Below, piece by piece: positions 1 to 13,966 of a stretch of DNA of 64,000 nucleotides. The DNA comes from Oxyruncus cristatus (taxonomy: Eukaryota; Chordata; Aves; Passeriformes; Cotingidae), in contig VXAY01005956.1 of NCBI GenBank assembly GCA_013399855.1, forward strand, positions 3,011,925-3,075,924, written 5' to 3'. The translations under genes and the position numbers were made by a program. Every line of letters begins with the position of its first letter. The stretch's first letter is position 1. Under the pieces are notes generated by a model that saw only the letters and a list, made by a program, of their open reading frames with translations, had not been told where the DNA came from and did not search any database.

Positions 1-2699
1 TCCTTTTGAAATCAGTAAGAGTTTTGTTATAGACTTCTTTGGAAACAGATATCCTTCCTATATTATTCATAAAAATTGACACATTAATGCCCAGAAAAAG
101 TGAGAGGGATCTGACATGATGTGCAAGTATTACCTTTGTACTCCAGAAGGTGATACAGGGCTTTGAAAGGAAAATATATCTTTGTTGCTTCAAAACCTAT
201 TTGAAGTCTTTTTAGTGTTCAGCTATAAATCTGAGCAAAATTTCTCTCTGTCAGTTACAGAACAATCTGGCATCACTAAATCTGCTGAACTGTCACAGTG
301 GTCAATTGGACCCATACTTTCAGCATAATTTCGTAAGGAAAGGAAATTTCTGTGATTCTACTGTGTTCATTTGTCAGATGGTGAGTGCTTAAGAGGCCAT
401 TATTACTAAGATGTTAGAAAATCCAAGCAAGCACTGTAACAGGTAAGAAAGCAGATTCCAGTTTTCTACTGCTTTTGAAACTACCTGGTTCAGTTGTACA
501 AGGTATGGCCTTTACCACTGCTGGGTGACAGGACAGAATTGTCAGGAGCAGGCCATTAGTCAGTGGTTATCTTTTACAGCTCGCAGCCTACTGATGGCAG
601 AAGAAAATTGGGTGAATCCGCCATTGTTTTCGCCTTGATAAATACCAAGTTCTTTCTGGTAACCACAACTCAAAGGAAAAGCAGAAGAAAATATAATTTC
701 GGGTCCCAAGATGTCTTCTAAGTGAAATTGTCTTTGATAAGCAACCTTCACTATCAGAAATACTCTGGAGAAATGCCACGGGGGTGTCACTCAAAGACCT
801 CTTCACCTTTCCAGGAGAGACTTGCTGAAAGCAGCCCCTGCAAGACACTAATTCAGAGTATCCCTAGTTCACTGTACACCAAGGATCAGAGCTTTTGATT
901 TTGCTGAGCTAAAACTGAGCTAAATCTTTGCCACCTCACCTCCATTTCAATGTTGCAAAATAAAGCACTGGAGCACACAGGACTAGCTAGGAGTTGCTGC
1001 AGCAGAGCTGTCACCATGGCAAAGCATGGACGTGAAGAATCAAAGAGCAGGAAACTGTTTTCTTCTCTCCCTGGCAAGTGAATTCCACCTACGCAAAGCC
1101 CTGCTAGAGGCTGCAAATGTTCTGTATCAGCGTCTGCTCACAAGCCTAAGAAAGCATTTAATTCGGAGACCCTCTTCTAGGAAGAGATAAAGGCCAAGTT
1201 AGGAGTTCATGTTCATAAAGGACATTAATATCAGAGGCCTTTATTGCATTATGGACTAATTCACTATTGGAATCCACATATGGACTCAGGCTATTTGAGT
1301 AAATCTGGCTTTCTATTTTCATCAAGTGCTCATTAATAAGAGTCTGAGGCAGAAAATGATGGCAAATCATTTTCTAATTTTTAATTTAACTCTAAGATTG
1401 CTCTGATAACCATATTGGCCTGGAAATAAACAACAATAAATGCAGACTGGCATCCACAAAAAGGAAAGAAAGTTCTCTAACCACTGTAATTAATATTGCT
1501 AGGCTGCATACTGTAAGGTCCCTGTGTTCTCAGAGTTGTGGTGTGCTAGCTAAAATCTGTTCAGTCAGGCTGATTTTGGCTTTCGTCCACATATATTAAT
1601 TTTGCCCAGAAGCATTCCAGAAACTTAATTAAGCTGGCAGGTTGCATTCTCTTATGGTCCATCTTGAACACAGTCTCATTTTTAAAAGTTGAATTAGGGA
1701 ACATATTCATTTGGGCTGCCTACTTAAAACTCTTGGAGAAAGAAAAAAAAAAAAGGTTAAATAAAAAAGAAAGAAACCATCTTCTCTCAAAGCACGACTG
1801 TTTAATTTTCCATGAAAGAGCTGGGTTGTTCGTACTGAAGTATGTTTTTAAAGCATTTCTTTTCCTAGAAGTGAAGGTGCAGGCTTTGCAGTAAATAGCT
1901 GGTCAACTCCTCACTCTGCTTCTGGTTCTCCCCCTTCAAAAGTACAGTTCATTCTCTGACATTTTGTTATATACTCGGACCTTGACTGTTCAACTACTGG
2001 CTCAGCCCTCCTACTTCTTTTAATAAGTCATGAAAACCCTTTTATTTATTGCTAAGCACCATGAGAGGATGGACCTAAACCAAGATTTCAGGTTCAGTTG
2101 TGGCTTCCCCATGCTGAACCCAAGCCGTCAAACAGAGAACAGATCAAAACAAGGAAGCTCTTTGGTTTTCTTTCCCATGAAGTCCCAAGCCACCTATGTG
2201 CAAATGACACATTCTCTATCCTGCCTACAGAGGGCTTAACTGAGAAAAAACTTATTCCCTACCCAAAGATCAAATTAAGTCTATTCAGGAAACAAAGTTA
2301 GAAACTGAATTTCAAATAATTTAATTATGCTATATAATTACTTTACAGAATCTGTCAAGTGTTCATTAAACAGTAGTAATTCCTACCTGATTCCCACCAC
2401 GACACACACCATGCCTTTGAAACATAAAAGTCCTTCAGTTCTTTCTTTTACTGAGCTAATGAAAAATGTTAAATTACAATAGCAAAGAAAATGTGGGTGA
2501 ATTTTTGCAGACAACTGTTCTGCAGTAGAAGGAAGTCTCATGTTGTCGTTTAGTTATCACATGCACTTAGAGAATTACAGCTCCTATCGGTCATTTAAAC
2601 AGCTACTGACTAAAAACAAAACAGAAAAGAGAATAAACCTGCATCATCTTTAGCTTCTATTCTGCTTTTTCTAGTTCACTGGGCACTTAATTAAGACTC
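1..2699. other. Unique AT-rich non-coding DNA
   Basis: No frame here exceeds about 86 codons, and none of the short frames has recognisable protein sequence or convincing splice borders. A 12-A run lies near 1743-1754. There is no dispersed repeat that I can recognise. This is probably intronic or intergenic sequence. Confidence 0.6.
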
Positions 2700-3520
2700 A
2701 GAAACCCAGGCAGCATTCTGCTGTCCCAGTACTTTCAGTAGAAATGCAGCTTGGACATCGACTGCCCCTTTAGTCCACTGAAGTTACCACTGGTCACAAT
2801 CCCTGCACGGTGTGGGGACTGACAGCTACAGGCACATCTGTGGCAGGGGATGGTGCAGAGAGACCCCACCCAGCTGGTGCAGATGGATTTCTTCACTGAA
2901 AGGGTGCTTAAGCATTGAGCTATATGGACTATCTTACATACTGGGCCACCTGTTGCGCAGGCTGACATTTAAAATCAGGCCCTGGGGGTGGGATCCCAAA
3001 GCATTTCACGTCTGTGCTGCTTTAACTACACACTCAAATGACAATGTCCCCCGTCCCACCTCCCTTGTGATCGCTGTTTTATCGATACGGAAAACTGCGC
3101 TGATGGGTAAGAAAGACGGGCAATCCCAGCTGGGTTTGGAGTTCCCTTCTCTCCTGCTGTGCATGCAAGAGACGTTCCCTTTTTTTAGCCAGCTTAATTT
3201 AACTGTAAATGTAGCTACACCATGTCTAAGCACTGCCTGGCACAGAGTGTCCCCAGTCAGATTATGACCCTCTGGGCACCGCTGCAGCACAAATTATAAA
3301 AGCTATTATCAGTATGACAGACCAAGCTCTGCAGTAAAAAACCCTGCCTGCCACAGAAGTTGCACACAATCCCAGGGAGCCTCCCAGCCAAATAGATGCC
3401 ATGCATGAGAGCACAAAGGTGCAGCTCCTCTGGTAGCAGTGAAATGAGAGGACAGACTTAAAGCAGATGCATTTACAAGGACAAAATTTCTCATGTGACT
3501 TGAGAAACTTCAAGCCAGAA
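2700..3520. other. GC-richer stop-poor patch, no recognised gene
   Basis: Base composition is clearly richer in G and C than the flanks. As a result, open frames exist on both strands: 151 codons on plus (2812-3267), and 94 and 83 codons on minus (3006-3290 and 3262-3513). The translations show no domain, signal peptide or family that I know. Open frames on both strands of the same DNA point to few stop codons rather than selection for a protein. It could be an old repeat, an exon of a non-coding RNA, or ordinary unique DNA. Confidence 0.4.
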
Positions 3521-5101
3521 GTGTTAGTACGCGGAGTGGGACCGTTTCAGAGACTCCAGAGCATTTTTCCAAGCATTTCAGGCATCTTCTCAGACAGGAC
3601 ACTGTGACTGGCAGAGGGTAGAGAAGAAAAAGCTCTTCTGAGACCCAGATGAGAGATGTCATTTTTCAAGCCCAGTGAAGGGTGTTTTACTTCCCACAGA
3701 CCAAAGCCTTTCCAAAGCACTTAATAGAGCCAGGGACCCTCTCAAGTTTCGAGGCACCCTTTCTGCAGGTTCAGCCTGAAGTCTCAGACAGTTAGTCCAG
3801 GATCAGGTCACATTATTTTTCCTCATAAACAAAAAATCCAGCATCACTTATTTGCACAACAACTTCCTCTCTCCAAATGGCTGAGTTGCAGAATGGTGGC
3901 CAGTCCCAGAGCACTCAGGACGTGCAGCAGCAGCCCCAGAATGCTGCCTCTCAAGGGCCTTCAGTACTGTCTCCTAAACTATTATCATCCGCACTCTGAA
4001 GATGGCAAAAACACTGCATGGAAAAAAATTGCCAAAAATAAAAAGCCAATTAAACATGACTAAAATGTAAGAATGCTGGAATAAAAACCCACCAAAGAAG
4101 GTTGCCAAGAACACAAAGTCAGGATGCCAAAACCAATCAAGGACCATTCCTGTTTTCTTTATATTAAGCTTCTCCAGGTCCACCCTGGGTCTGTTCAGCT
4201 CTGTGACTCCCCACAGGAAAACAAGCTCCTTTGCCACAGAGAATTTTCTCTAATGTAGCAAAACAACCTTTACTGCTATTTTTGCACAGCCTGGGCAGCA
4301 GGAATGACTGACTCGGGGACACACGTATAAATCTGCACAGTCCAAGCCCAGAAACAAACAACAATGAAAAAATAATTGAACAAACATTCAAACTCAACCA
4401 AACTGAACATATCTCCCCATGGAATAAACTGAGACTGCTACTGATTGTCGAAGATGTTGAGCCAGCCCAAAAACAACTTTTTGGAGGCAATATGCCAGAA
4501 CAGGGGCTGTCTACGCTTTTCTTGCAATTTGAAAACAATATGGTTAGTTTTCCAAAGAAAGAAGTGGTTGCAAAATCTCATTTGCCACAAAACATTTCAA
4601 TTTTCATAAAATTGAGAGATTCTCTTCAGATTCTATATTTTAGTTAGAGGCTGGACTTGAAATGTTCCCTGCATGTGTATCGGTGGGCAGGCAATAGCTG
4701 TTGCTGCAATATAAGTGATAAATAGTAGTAACTGGAAAGATGTCAGTGCTGCACCATATTCTTAAATATTCCTGTTTGCTGCAGGACAGGAATACACAAA
4801 TGTTTAGCAAATCCCAGAAGAAAAATTTCTAGTACATAAGAAATCAGTATAATATGTTTATCACGTAATTTACCTCAGTAAATTACCCAAGCTGTGAGCA
4901 AGGATATTATTTAAATCCAGACTGCTACTTTTTCCATTTTTGTTTCTTCACCTAATTTATTCTGGTTATTTCATATCTTTGCAAATCTCTTCCTAATTAT
5001 GCAGACTCACAATTTGACTAAAATCACAAAACACAGAAAGTGTCTATTACTAATGATGTGAAAGATTGCTTTCTGTCTAAATTTGTTGTTCAATTCCCTA
5101 G
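3521..5101. other. Unique non-coding DNA
   Basis: The longest frame is 124 codons on minus (4164-4538), without recognisable sequence. The last bases form a pyrimidine-rich stretch ending in CCCTAG, which could act as a splice acceptor for the segment that follows. No repeats were recognised. Confidence 0.5.
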
Positions 5102-5341
5102 GCATTAGCTCTTCAGCATGTCTGGAAAGATGCATTTGTCCAAGTGGCTGTGCCATTACTTGACAGATTTGTACTGCGGCATGAAAGTGCTGCAATCTAC
5201 AGACCTGATCTGTTCTGTGTTCAAGGATCAGTTAGAAAAATGTACTTACAGTTTATGGGCTGCTTAACCCTAAGATTTTTTGAATTAAATAATTCACCAC
5301 GAATTCAATTACAAGAAGAGCACCACCTTCTCTTGACATAA
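5102..5341 (+). other. Weak candidate exon or chance open frame
   Basis: An open frame of about 80 codons begins directly after a possible splice acceptor (TTCCCTAG ending at 5101) and runs to a stop at 5341. The first half translates to a plausible protein-like stretch (it begins ALALQHVWKDAFVQ), but no family is recognised. No good splice donor is visible inside it; the nearest GT sites are poor matches. It could be a terminal exon, a pseudo-exon, or chance. The lack of a donor and of any homology I can recall keeps confidence low. Confidence 0.12.
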
Positions 5342-7974
5342 AACTTTCCCAGTGACTTCAGGAAATGGCAAAACACAACCATTTCCAAATACATGAACCC
5401 AGCATTGATTTCTTGCATGTGAGACTGGCAGGTCACCAGCAACATTTTATGGGTATGAAGATGAAATATATTTTACTTTCTGGTCTGTGTGACCACTAAC
5501 AGTGAACTTCTTCCAAAGTAAGTGGGCACTTGCTGTTGATCACACAATCAATCAACTGAGGCCAACATTGTCCATGGTCCACCTTCCCAGAGCACGTGGA
5601 ATGCAAGGGAAGGAGAAGTGGCTTAATTTTTACAGAGAAAGGTGAGGCTAAAGGACAGTTGCTGTAATTCCTGCAGAATGGTAGCAAGCTTATGGTTCAT
5701 TAAGACATCTTATTCACTGCAGTTTCTTTGATAAGTGTAACTTGGTTGTATATCAAAGCCTAAGGAGAACTTCCACCATGTGCTCCCCCATGTCAGCTAC
5801 AGTAAAAAACACTCATTGCAGTGTTTTAAAACTGCCAGCAGGACAAGGAAACTATCCAGAGTTTGGCCCTGAAACGTAGCAGTTGTTGCATTTCACTGCC
5901 TGTCTACTTTTCCATTAATAAATGGAATAGGTTATCTGTACGAGTTGCAAAAATGTGCTTTTACATCAGAAACCTCCGATTGCCACAGCACTGGCTTGGC
6001 CAAAAATTTCTACACTTCACTGACTGCTCTCCCAAATGCCTCCTCGGTAAGTCAAGACACCAGACATGAAAGAATTTCTCCAGCCTCCATTTCTTTTGTG
6101 AGTGAGGCAGAACTGCTTTCAGCATCACTTCAAAAGTCGCTACAGGTCAGCAGGCAAATGCTGACATGGCCAATACTCTTACTCCCTGATTTGGAAGGGA
6201 TTCAAGCAGGTTATTTGAGGGCACTGTGCTTTAGATCCCACAGAGAGGGCACACAACTATCCATCACCATCAGCTAATTCCTAAAGATGTGATTCAGGTA
6301 TCCAGCAGGCATGCAATCATGAGCTGATTGCGTATTCTAGGATTTATTTCAGCTGCTACGTCTCAGGATCAAAAATCCACAGGCTGAGCAAAGAAACATT
6401 CAGCTCTTAGGCTCTGACTCCTGCCACCAGCTGGGGCTGAGAAGTTTTCTGTCTCCCGGTCCCAGCCGTGTCCAGGCTGTCTGTATTTATTGAGGGTTCT
6501 TAGTTTAGAGACTTCCTCCTGCAGCCACCAGCCAATAATCTGTCTGCCAGAGTTTTAGTCATGCTCTGCTTCCTCAGGACCGTGTTCCCAGACTGCAAGC
6601 TTCTGCTGTGACAAAAAATCCTTAATTTGAACACTGGATGACTAAACACTAACAGCTACAAAACACTAATGAATACAGAGAACTCTGTAACTTCAGTCTG
6701 GATAATAAACTCTTCAGGTTAGATGTTTACTTAAACTTCAGAAACCTGTTCTAGCACTGTGTTGTTTTGGGAGGAATCCACTGTCTCAGAGACCTCTTAA
6801 AAAAATATCAAGGCCATCCTCTACCCAGCTGTCTTTAAAGTTTCACATCAACTTCATGCTGCCTTCTAAATTAGAGAGAGTGAAGAAACTGAGCAATTCA
6901 AAATAATTACAGATGGGTTTGCCTCCTGTCATTCAACACAGAAACCTGATCAGGGTGCCTAGCTAACACAGTTGTACGAGGTGTTCTCAAGATTGCTCAG
7001 CTGATCTGATAGACAGAACCCCAAAACCTTCAAAAATGGCAAACCCATTTCTGATTACAGCCAATTTCCAGAAAACAACATCAGACATATGTATCTGAAG
7101 GACATTTCTACAGTTTTAAACTGCCTATCTGGTCCCTTTTCTTGCAAAACTGAAACTTTGTAAAAGGCACATACTTACCAACACACAGCACTCTCTTTAG
7201 GGGTCTGCTGCTTCAAATAAAAGCCCTATTTTTAAATAAAACTGAACATAAGGAGTCTCAATTCAAACAACTTCTTTTTTTGCCTTTTACATTTTTAAAG
7301 CAAAGAAAGCCTATCAAATTTGGGTACTAATGGTTTTTTGTGCTTTCAGCCATTAAATACAACATCATCTAACAGCTATTTGCATGTGCACCCTCCCCAG
7401 ACAGATGGATTTTCTCTGCTGATCCATCCTGAACTTGAACATACTTGTGGGCTTTATATTGTCACACTGGCCCTGAAACTGCCCATGAAAGATCCATACT
7501 GATCACATGGGGCAAAATTCAAAGTGGTGAGACTGAAACGAATGCCCTCCACTCAGTAGTAAGGGTGTCTAAGAAGCCTAACCTTTTACATATAAATACA
7601 CACATGAATGTATTTTACAATATAAAGTTTGTTTTATATAAGTGTGTATAAATCTATTTTATATTATATAATACATTTAAAATTAATATTTTCCTTATGT
7701 TAATGATTTTGTGTAGTAAATGATAGAAGGACTTGAGGTTTACTTGTTGTCACCATTATTATTTGCAGGGGATTCAGATCCAGCAGCTGTCAGGATATAC
7801 TGGGTATCAGAATGACTGCCAGCCTATATAAATTAGTTCAGGAAGAAGATGGCACCTCTAATTAACAAGTGAGCTGATGAAACTATTGCCCAGACTTCAG
7901 GGAGAGAGGTGGAAAATTCTCAGGGTCTAAAATCCAGCTATTATACAACAGAAAAATCACTCTGCGTAAGAATT
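5342..7974. other. Unique non-coding DNA
   Basis: The longest frame is 110 codons on plus (5945-6277), with no recognisable domain. From about 7580 to 7690 the DNA becomes very AT-rich (TATATAA and TTATAT motifs), leading into the alternating repeat at 8.0 kb. No mobile element signature was seen. Confidence 0.5.
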
Positions 7975-8150
7975 TCTGATGTTGCTCATTATACACTTTG
8001 AGAAATTTAATGTATACATACAATATATGCAACGTGCATATAAATATATAAATCAATATACACAAACATATGCACTAATACATGCATATAGATGTGCCTA
8101 TGTGCATATAAATTTATGTGAATATAAATACATGTATATAAAATGTAATG
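7975..8150. repeat. Degenerate alternating TA/CA/TG tract
   Basis: For roughly 150 bases the sequence is a loose mix of TATA, CATATA, ACATATGCA and TGTGCATATA words, so purines and pyrimidines largely alternate. It looks like an old, mutated (TA/CA)n microsatellite. The plus-strand open frame over it (7979-8182, rich in Tyr and Ile) is a by-product of the repeat and not a gene. Confidence 0.6.
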
Positions 8151-9434
8151 AACACAGAGGTGGAATTAGGGACACCAGTTAAAGCAAGAGTTCAGGAAAG
8201 GGCAACCCTTTGATGAACGGAAAATGGATCTTCTGGGATTTCTCACCACTGTATGCCATCTATCAAATATTTGATTTCATTCACAACTAAAATATGAACC
8301 TACTGAAGGTGATTGATAAATTCTGCCTTGAATTACCCTACATTCCATGGAATATTTCCCTTTACATGTTTCCTCGTACTTGGGACTATGCATTTACAAA
8401 AACAAGGTTCTGGGAATATTGCTTCCAAGTTCAGAAGATTCAATTAGCTCATTATGCAAATTAAGAATCATCTGATAACTAATCCTGCTGCACCTTATTA
8501 TAAAATATAATTAAAATAGACATAGTGTGATATTAAATACAAATTACTGTTAGGATAATATGAATGCTAAGAAATGACCTCCATATAAAGATAGATTTAA
8601 AGCTGTATAATACTAGAGGAGCCAGTATCAAGCCTCACACAAATATTTAATTACAGATATTTTGCAGAATGTGCATTATATTATCATCACATTATAACAT
8701 GGTAAATGGGGTCCAACATTTATAGCTGTATTATAAAAGGCGGTCCTTCTACCTGGTAGTGGAAAGAATAACTGAGTAAGAACACTGTGGCAAAGTTTAA
8801 TTGAAAGCTTTTAATACTTCAATGCACCATGGTTCAATTCATTCAATTTATGGTAGATAAAATTTAAGACATTATAAATTTTAAATTAATAAAATAATCT
8901 TCAATCTCCACCCCAAGCTGCCTCTTTATCTGCAACTTTTCATTTTATAAAGCTGTAGCCTCCATGGGTATGGAGATGCTGTGGAGAAATTAGCAATCAG
9001 ACTCATCTCTCTCCAGAGATACTTATCTGGTCTGCCTTACAAAGTTTTTTAAAATATTTTAACTATGTATAGACAAACTTGGCTCACAGCAAAATCACCC
9101 TAATCACGGCATCCTTTTGAAAAGTTCTCTAACTTGTTTATTGACAAGGTACTGGTGAGATCTCCTTTCTTCACTGACTTAATCATAAATGATTATCCCC
9201 CAGGGTAGAAGGTTAGCAGCAGGCATATGTACAAATGGCCACTTTCCTGCTGTATCCACTAACTCAGAAACATGCAGCCTGATTACCTCTGATGGCCAGC
9301 TTCCCGCAGTATTTGATACCATGGCCATATCTGGATTAAAAAGGTTTTGCCTTCGAGAGCCGTCTCGTTGTTGAAAAATATGTATTATTCTTTTTAAACA
9401 TAAAAAGCAAGGGAGAAGAAGACTCTGTGTAGAA
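8151..9434. other. AT-rich unique DNA with homeodomain-type words
   Basis: The segment is dense in TAATT, TTATAA and ATTA words. It contains a perfect POU octamer ATGCAAAT at 8454-8461, with a CAATTAG homeodomain-type word just before it. There are no long frames; the largest is 61 codons at 9189-9374. It may contain an old conserved regulatory element, but conservation cannot be judged from a single sequence. Confidence 0.35.
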
Positions 9435-9866
9435 ATGGACTTTTCCTATGGCATGTTTTCAGGTGTCAGAGGAGCTCCACAGCTCTGGATCACTCATGGT
9501 CCTTGGCCACGGTGGGTGGGAACAGGCTCACCCACAAGCCAGCACGTGGAGGTGCAGCACAAGCCCATCGAGGAGCCTTGGTACTGTCTCGGGAGCACAG
9601 AAAGCCTTGATGCAGGCCTGGCTTCACAGGTTCTGCCTGACATCAAAATTCAGAGCAGCAGAAACAGACCTCAGAGAGGGTTCTCTGCCCCAGCAGCTCC
9701 TTTCAGGGATCACAAGAACTGGTCTAGTGGCTTTGTGAGCTTGATCCCAATAGACAGTCCCATCGTGATGAAACCCAGAGGAAAGCAATTGACTGAAGGT
9801 GACACAAAGCAAACCCAAGTGATCTCCTGCTCTTCCATATGCTGGCAGCTTTACATGTCTTTTTAA
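9435..9866 (+). other. 143-codon open frame in a GC-richer patch, unrecognised
   Basis: The frame opens with ATG and ends at 9866. A possible splice acceptor (ATGTTTTCAG) lies about 30 bases inside it. The translation has no transmembrane stretch, cysteine pattern or motif that I recognise. Opposite-strand frames are also open (9624-9818 and 9724-9909), which suggests local shortage of stop codons. A non-coding RNA exon or chance is at least as likely as a protein. Confidence 0.15.
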
Positions 9867-11083
9867 TGCCTAGTAAGAATCTCAGTGCAGCAGTGAGTGC
9901 CTCTTCCAAATTAAATTCACAATCTTTTCTAACCTACCAGTCTGTAACATGCAGTTCTGAGGCTGAAATGCGAAAATCTGGTTTTTGAAAGATTTGATGT
10001 CTTCAGAGACCTCTTGGCTTTCAAATGAAATTCTTTGGATGAATTTTATATTACAGTAGATAGCAGCCACCCTATCAGGGGGGGCAGAAAGAACTGGAAA
10101 GCTTTCTAGTGGTAAATCTCCAAACTCTTTCAAATAGGAGTGAAGCAACAACAAGGAATTACGAAGATAGCCAGAGCCGTGGGAAAGGTATATCAATAAA
10201 AGCCTTTGGCAAGACCTTCATAACTCATGATCCTGGAAAAAATTCTAAGTCAACTGGAGACCCTTAAAACATGTAACGTGTAGAGCCTCTGGAGTGCCTG
10301 ACTTAGCTTTCCTGCACAGACTATTCAGGAGCAGCAGGCTATTCCCAGCTTCCACATATTCCTTGAAGTTAGGTACTGTTACAGCTGTCTAAGTCCACGG
10401 TAGTGAGTGGTCTGAGAATAACTGAGTCACTGAAACTGTGCAGGGAGAGGGCAAGGATTAACCTCTCCAGCAAGAAAGATTCACCTGCCTTCATGAAGCA
10501 ATGACGTGCTCTGTGTGGGTAAGAAATGCTTGGGATCCCCAGGAAAATGTACTGTGCATCAGGCACAATTTGCTGCACTATTTCCACACACGTTTCTAAG
10601 CCAGGTGAGCACAGCAGCCAGGGAAGGGAAGGGGAGAAAGGAAGCACAGGTACAATGAAAGCTCCAAACACTTGATTCAATTAAGAGTAAGAATAAATGT
10701 AAGGTTAATGTCTTCAAAACTCAGCACACATTTGACTTTTTACTTCTAGGGCAGGTGAAGTCCTTTACAGAAGCTGAGGTCTATCACTGCCAGGGCTCGG
10801 AAAAAAAGGGTGGGACACACATTGTTCCCTAATCCTGTACAGTTCAAGGTCAGCCATTCAAGCCACCTCACCTGACTTGAGTTTTAATTGACACAACCAC
10901 ACACTGAAGTGTGAATGGGACCCATTCAATTCATCCTGTGCTGAACACCAGCCCTGTAGAGAGACAGCAACTACTGACAGAAGGGTGGAGGATGTAAAAT
11001 CTGCTCTAGCCATTGGCAGTGAGCAGTAGGAATGTCTGTCCCCCAAATGTCTACTGAAAATTAGATCTAGCTTCAGGAGTAAC
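9867..11083. other. Unique non-coding DNA
   Basis: Two minus-strand frames of about 104 codons (9882-10196 and 10369-10680) are present, without recognisable protein sequence. No repeat element was recognised. Confidence 0.5.
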
Positions 11084-11122
11084 AAAAAAAAAAAAAANNN
11101 NNNNNNNNNAAAAAAAAAAAAA
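11084..11122. repeat. Poly(A) run interrupted by a 12-N gap
   Basis: Fourteen A's (11084-11097) are followed by twelve N's (11098-11109) and thirteen more A's (11110-11122). The N's most likely mark a homopolymer of uncertain length in the assembly. The minus-strand frame crossing it (10858-11241) is an artefact of reading through N's and poly(T). Confidence 0.95.
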
Positions 11123-13936
11123 TCACTTTGGAAAATTTCATATAAAGCTTGGACAGCATTGAAATGACCCCTAAATATAACTACTTTAACTATCAAAAAT
11201 ACATTAAACTGAAGAACTCTGAAAAATGAGACTTCATTCAATTTTTTTGGTACTCTAAATCTGTCATGTCAGGGCTTAAAAAAGGTCTTATTAGGGTATC
11301 ATTCACTTTCTAACTCATCATGGGAGCTTCAATCCACCGAGGATCCACTAGACTGAGGTCTAGTGTGTCAATGCTTATGCAGAGAATGAATTTCACAGCC
11401 CATTGAGTCAATGGATGGAGCTGTTTCAGTCTGCTGGGTTATAATGTGGGTGCTGCTGATACACAGGGAGTGCTCTTACTGCATTAAACTGCCTTACTAA
11501 ATTTTTCATGAGAAAACACATACTTTACACTGAGAATAGTATATTTTCATATTAAGCCAATTACTAAGTTTAGTTTTTCAGAAAAGGAAAAGCAATTCAT
11601 TCATACTGTAAATTAGTCACTAGATTTACCACCTAAATAAAAAGGGAAAAAAACCTCTTCTTTTCTTAAGTTATGATAACCCAGAAAGCATGTTTTAAAG
11701 GTCAGTCTTGCATATTTCTACTCATATGAGGTATAATTATAAACACAAAGAGCTCTGCTTTAATGATTGTTAGTAAAGTTTTGCAAGGTCAAGTTTATGC
11801 TAGTTAAGACTGAACAGTTTTAATTTTCAAAAGAGGCAGCAGATCCTGCAACAAGAAGGGAAGTCAGAGCCATCCTCTGTGCAAAAGCATCGTTAAATGA
11901 GATTATGGGAATGAAATCGGTGCACAGACCTCTAGCCCTGGTGGCACAAATGGTGCTGCTTTAATGCCAGCCCTCCTTCAGACTCCTGGTAACCCAGTGT
12001 TCAACTCACTGAATTCATGGGTCATCTGAAAGGGCTGGAAGCCTCACCAGGGACTTCACTGGCATTTGTAATCTGCTGTTTTGATGACTCTTAATTTAGG
12101 AAAGTTTACAGCAATATGATAGAGATACTGACAGAAGTTTCACTGACTTCCCTTGGGAAAGAAGGTAGATGGAAAGCCAAACAGCAGCTCTCTAGGGCTG
12201 CATTAATGCAAGGAATATTCCTTCATGAAGGAAGGCTTACCATTTGCATGAGGCCAAAGGGACAAATTAAGAGAATTCTGTATGTACTTGTCAAAGTCTG
12301 ATACTGTTACTGATACTTTAAGCATAACAAACTGGAAATATATTTAAACTTTGTCTAATTACAGAATTATTTCTCTGTGACGTTACTCAAAGGAAGACAC
12401 AATTACCTGGGAGTAAAAAAGGAAACCTTCAATTCATGTGTCTTTAAGGTAACTTTCTTATTGCTGATCAAGCCTTCTTACATTCAGGGAAATATATATA
12501 TTTTATAATAAAATAGACCTTTCTAAGAAGCACATTGGAAAGCCTGTAATATTTGTAGCTTGTTTATTAATAGTTTTGGTCCAAATACACACTTAATGGT
12601 TAATTTAGAATGAGAAAGGTATCTTTTGCTGCACAACGAAATTTAATAATCCAAAAGAGTCAAAGCTTGCTTTGCAAAAGAGCAAAAAGAAATGCAGATA
12701 AGAAAGAGGCACAAGGGTCATGAAATAAGTCCTCTTTAATTTGACAATCCCATTAAAAGTTGAAAAGGAGAGCTGACCTGTTTCCTTATGAAGCAGTGTT
12801 CTTCCCCAAGCTTTAGATATTTTTCTAGGCTGTTGATTTTCTTTAATGTGCCTCTACTGTCTCCTAGTCTAGAAAAAATGCTTAGAAAATAACATGGTCG
12901 TATTTCATTTTTCATTTTCAAGGTGCAACAAGGCAGATATTCTGCTGTTTACAAATTTACCCTCTGTTATGATTAGCATTACAGAAGTAGGACACAAGAA
13001 CACAGAAACAAAACCTTAACTGTGTCTCAAACGTGGAGCTTAAGCCTTTCATCCTCTCGACCTCTGATACACGATTCTTTCCAAAATTACCAGTGCAACC
13101 AACTACTGAATCAAAGATTCACAAACAGGATTTGAGAAAAAAATATTATTTGGGAAAGTGGTGGCTGTGGGGCCACCCATGGTGACACAGAACAGGCATG
13201 AATCAGCATTTGTAGAACAGAGCATTAGCAATGCGTTTTGTGCTTCCAAAGTGTACAAGGGCAGTAGATAGGGTGCTTTTGTGCATACTAATTGACATCA
13301 CTTCAGAACTGTTTTATTTGCTCTACTCTCTTTCTGTTATTGGTGGATGAGAAGAGGATCAATAATCAAGTGCAAGCACAGTATTTAAAAACAATTCAGG
13401 ATCTGCATTAAGTCTTAGATATCCTGTTTTGAAACATGAAAATGTCCTCATGTGAAATTGAAAGCCAATCTTCAGGCTAAAAATATTCAGAACAAAATGT
13501 AGTCATGTTCAAAATGTGCAAATTACTTTTTATTCACTTAAACTGGTTTAATTCTATAATAATGGAGTGACTAATTGTGCCCTGAGTAGGCAGAAGTGTG
13601 GAAGTGTGCCTGACTGAAAAGATTGGAAATGGAAGTTAAATAATTAATGTAAAAATATGTTGATGATCCTAAGAAAATGTGAGATATTGGAAATTAAATA
13701 GCTGCATTAGGTAATCTACTTACTGCATAAGAGGCATTAGAAATACACATTAGCTGCATATGCCATAAATAAACAAAGCTAGGAAGGAGACCAAAAAATA
13801 ATATTTTGCCACTTCTGCTTAAGAGGGATATACCACAAAACAATTAGTTTTTCAACAATTAAATAAAGAACCTAGACTATATGAATCTACAAACCTTAGT
13901 TCATTTGAGAGTGAAATTAAGATAAGTACTAACTGT
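11123..13936. other. Unique AT-rich non-coding DNA
   Basis: Only short frames are present (61 codons or fewer). A POU octamer in reverse (ATTTGCAT) lies at 12242-12249. There are no recognisable transposon pieces. Confidence 0.5.
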
Positions 13937-13966
13937 GGGGGGTTTTTTTTTGGGGGGGGACAGGGG
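13937..13966 (+). repeat. G6-T9-G8 homopolymer tract
   Basis: Six G's, nine T's and eight G's follow one another (13937-13959), then ACA and four more G's. The runs could support a G-quadruplex with one long loop. Such tracts are also prone to sequencing error and length change. Confidence 0.8.

Noticed and set aside
7979..8182. 67-codon Tyr/Ile-rich plus frame
   Set aside because: It lies within the alternating TA/CA tract and is explained by it.
10858..11241. 127-codon minus frame
   Set aside because: It reads through twelve N's and flanking poly(T), so its continuity is artificial.
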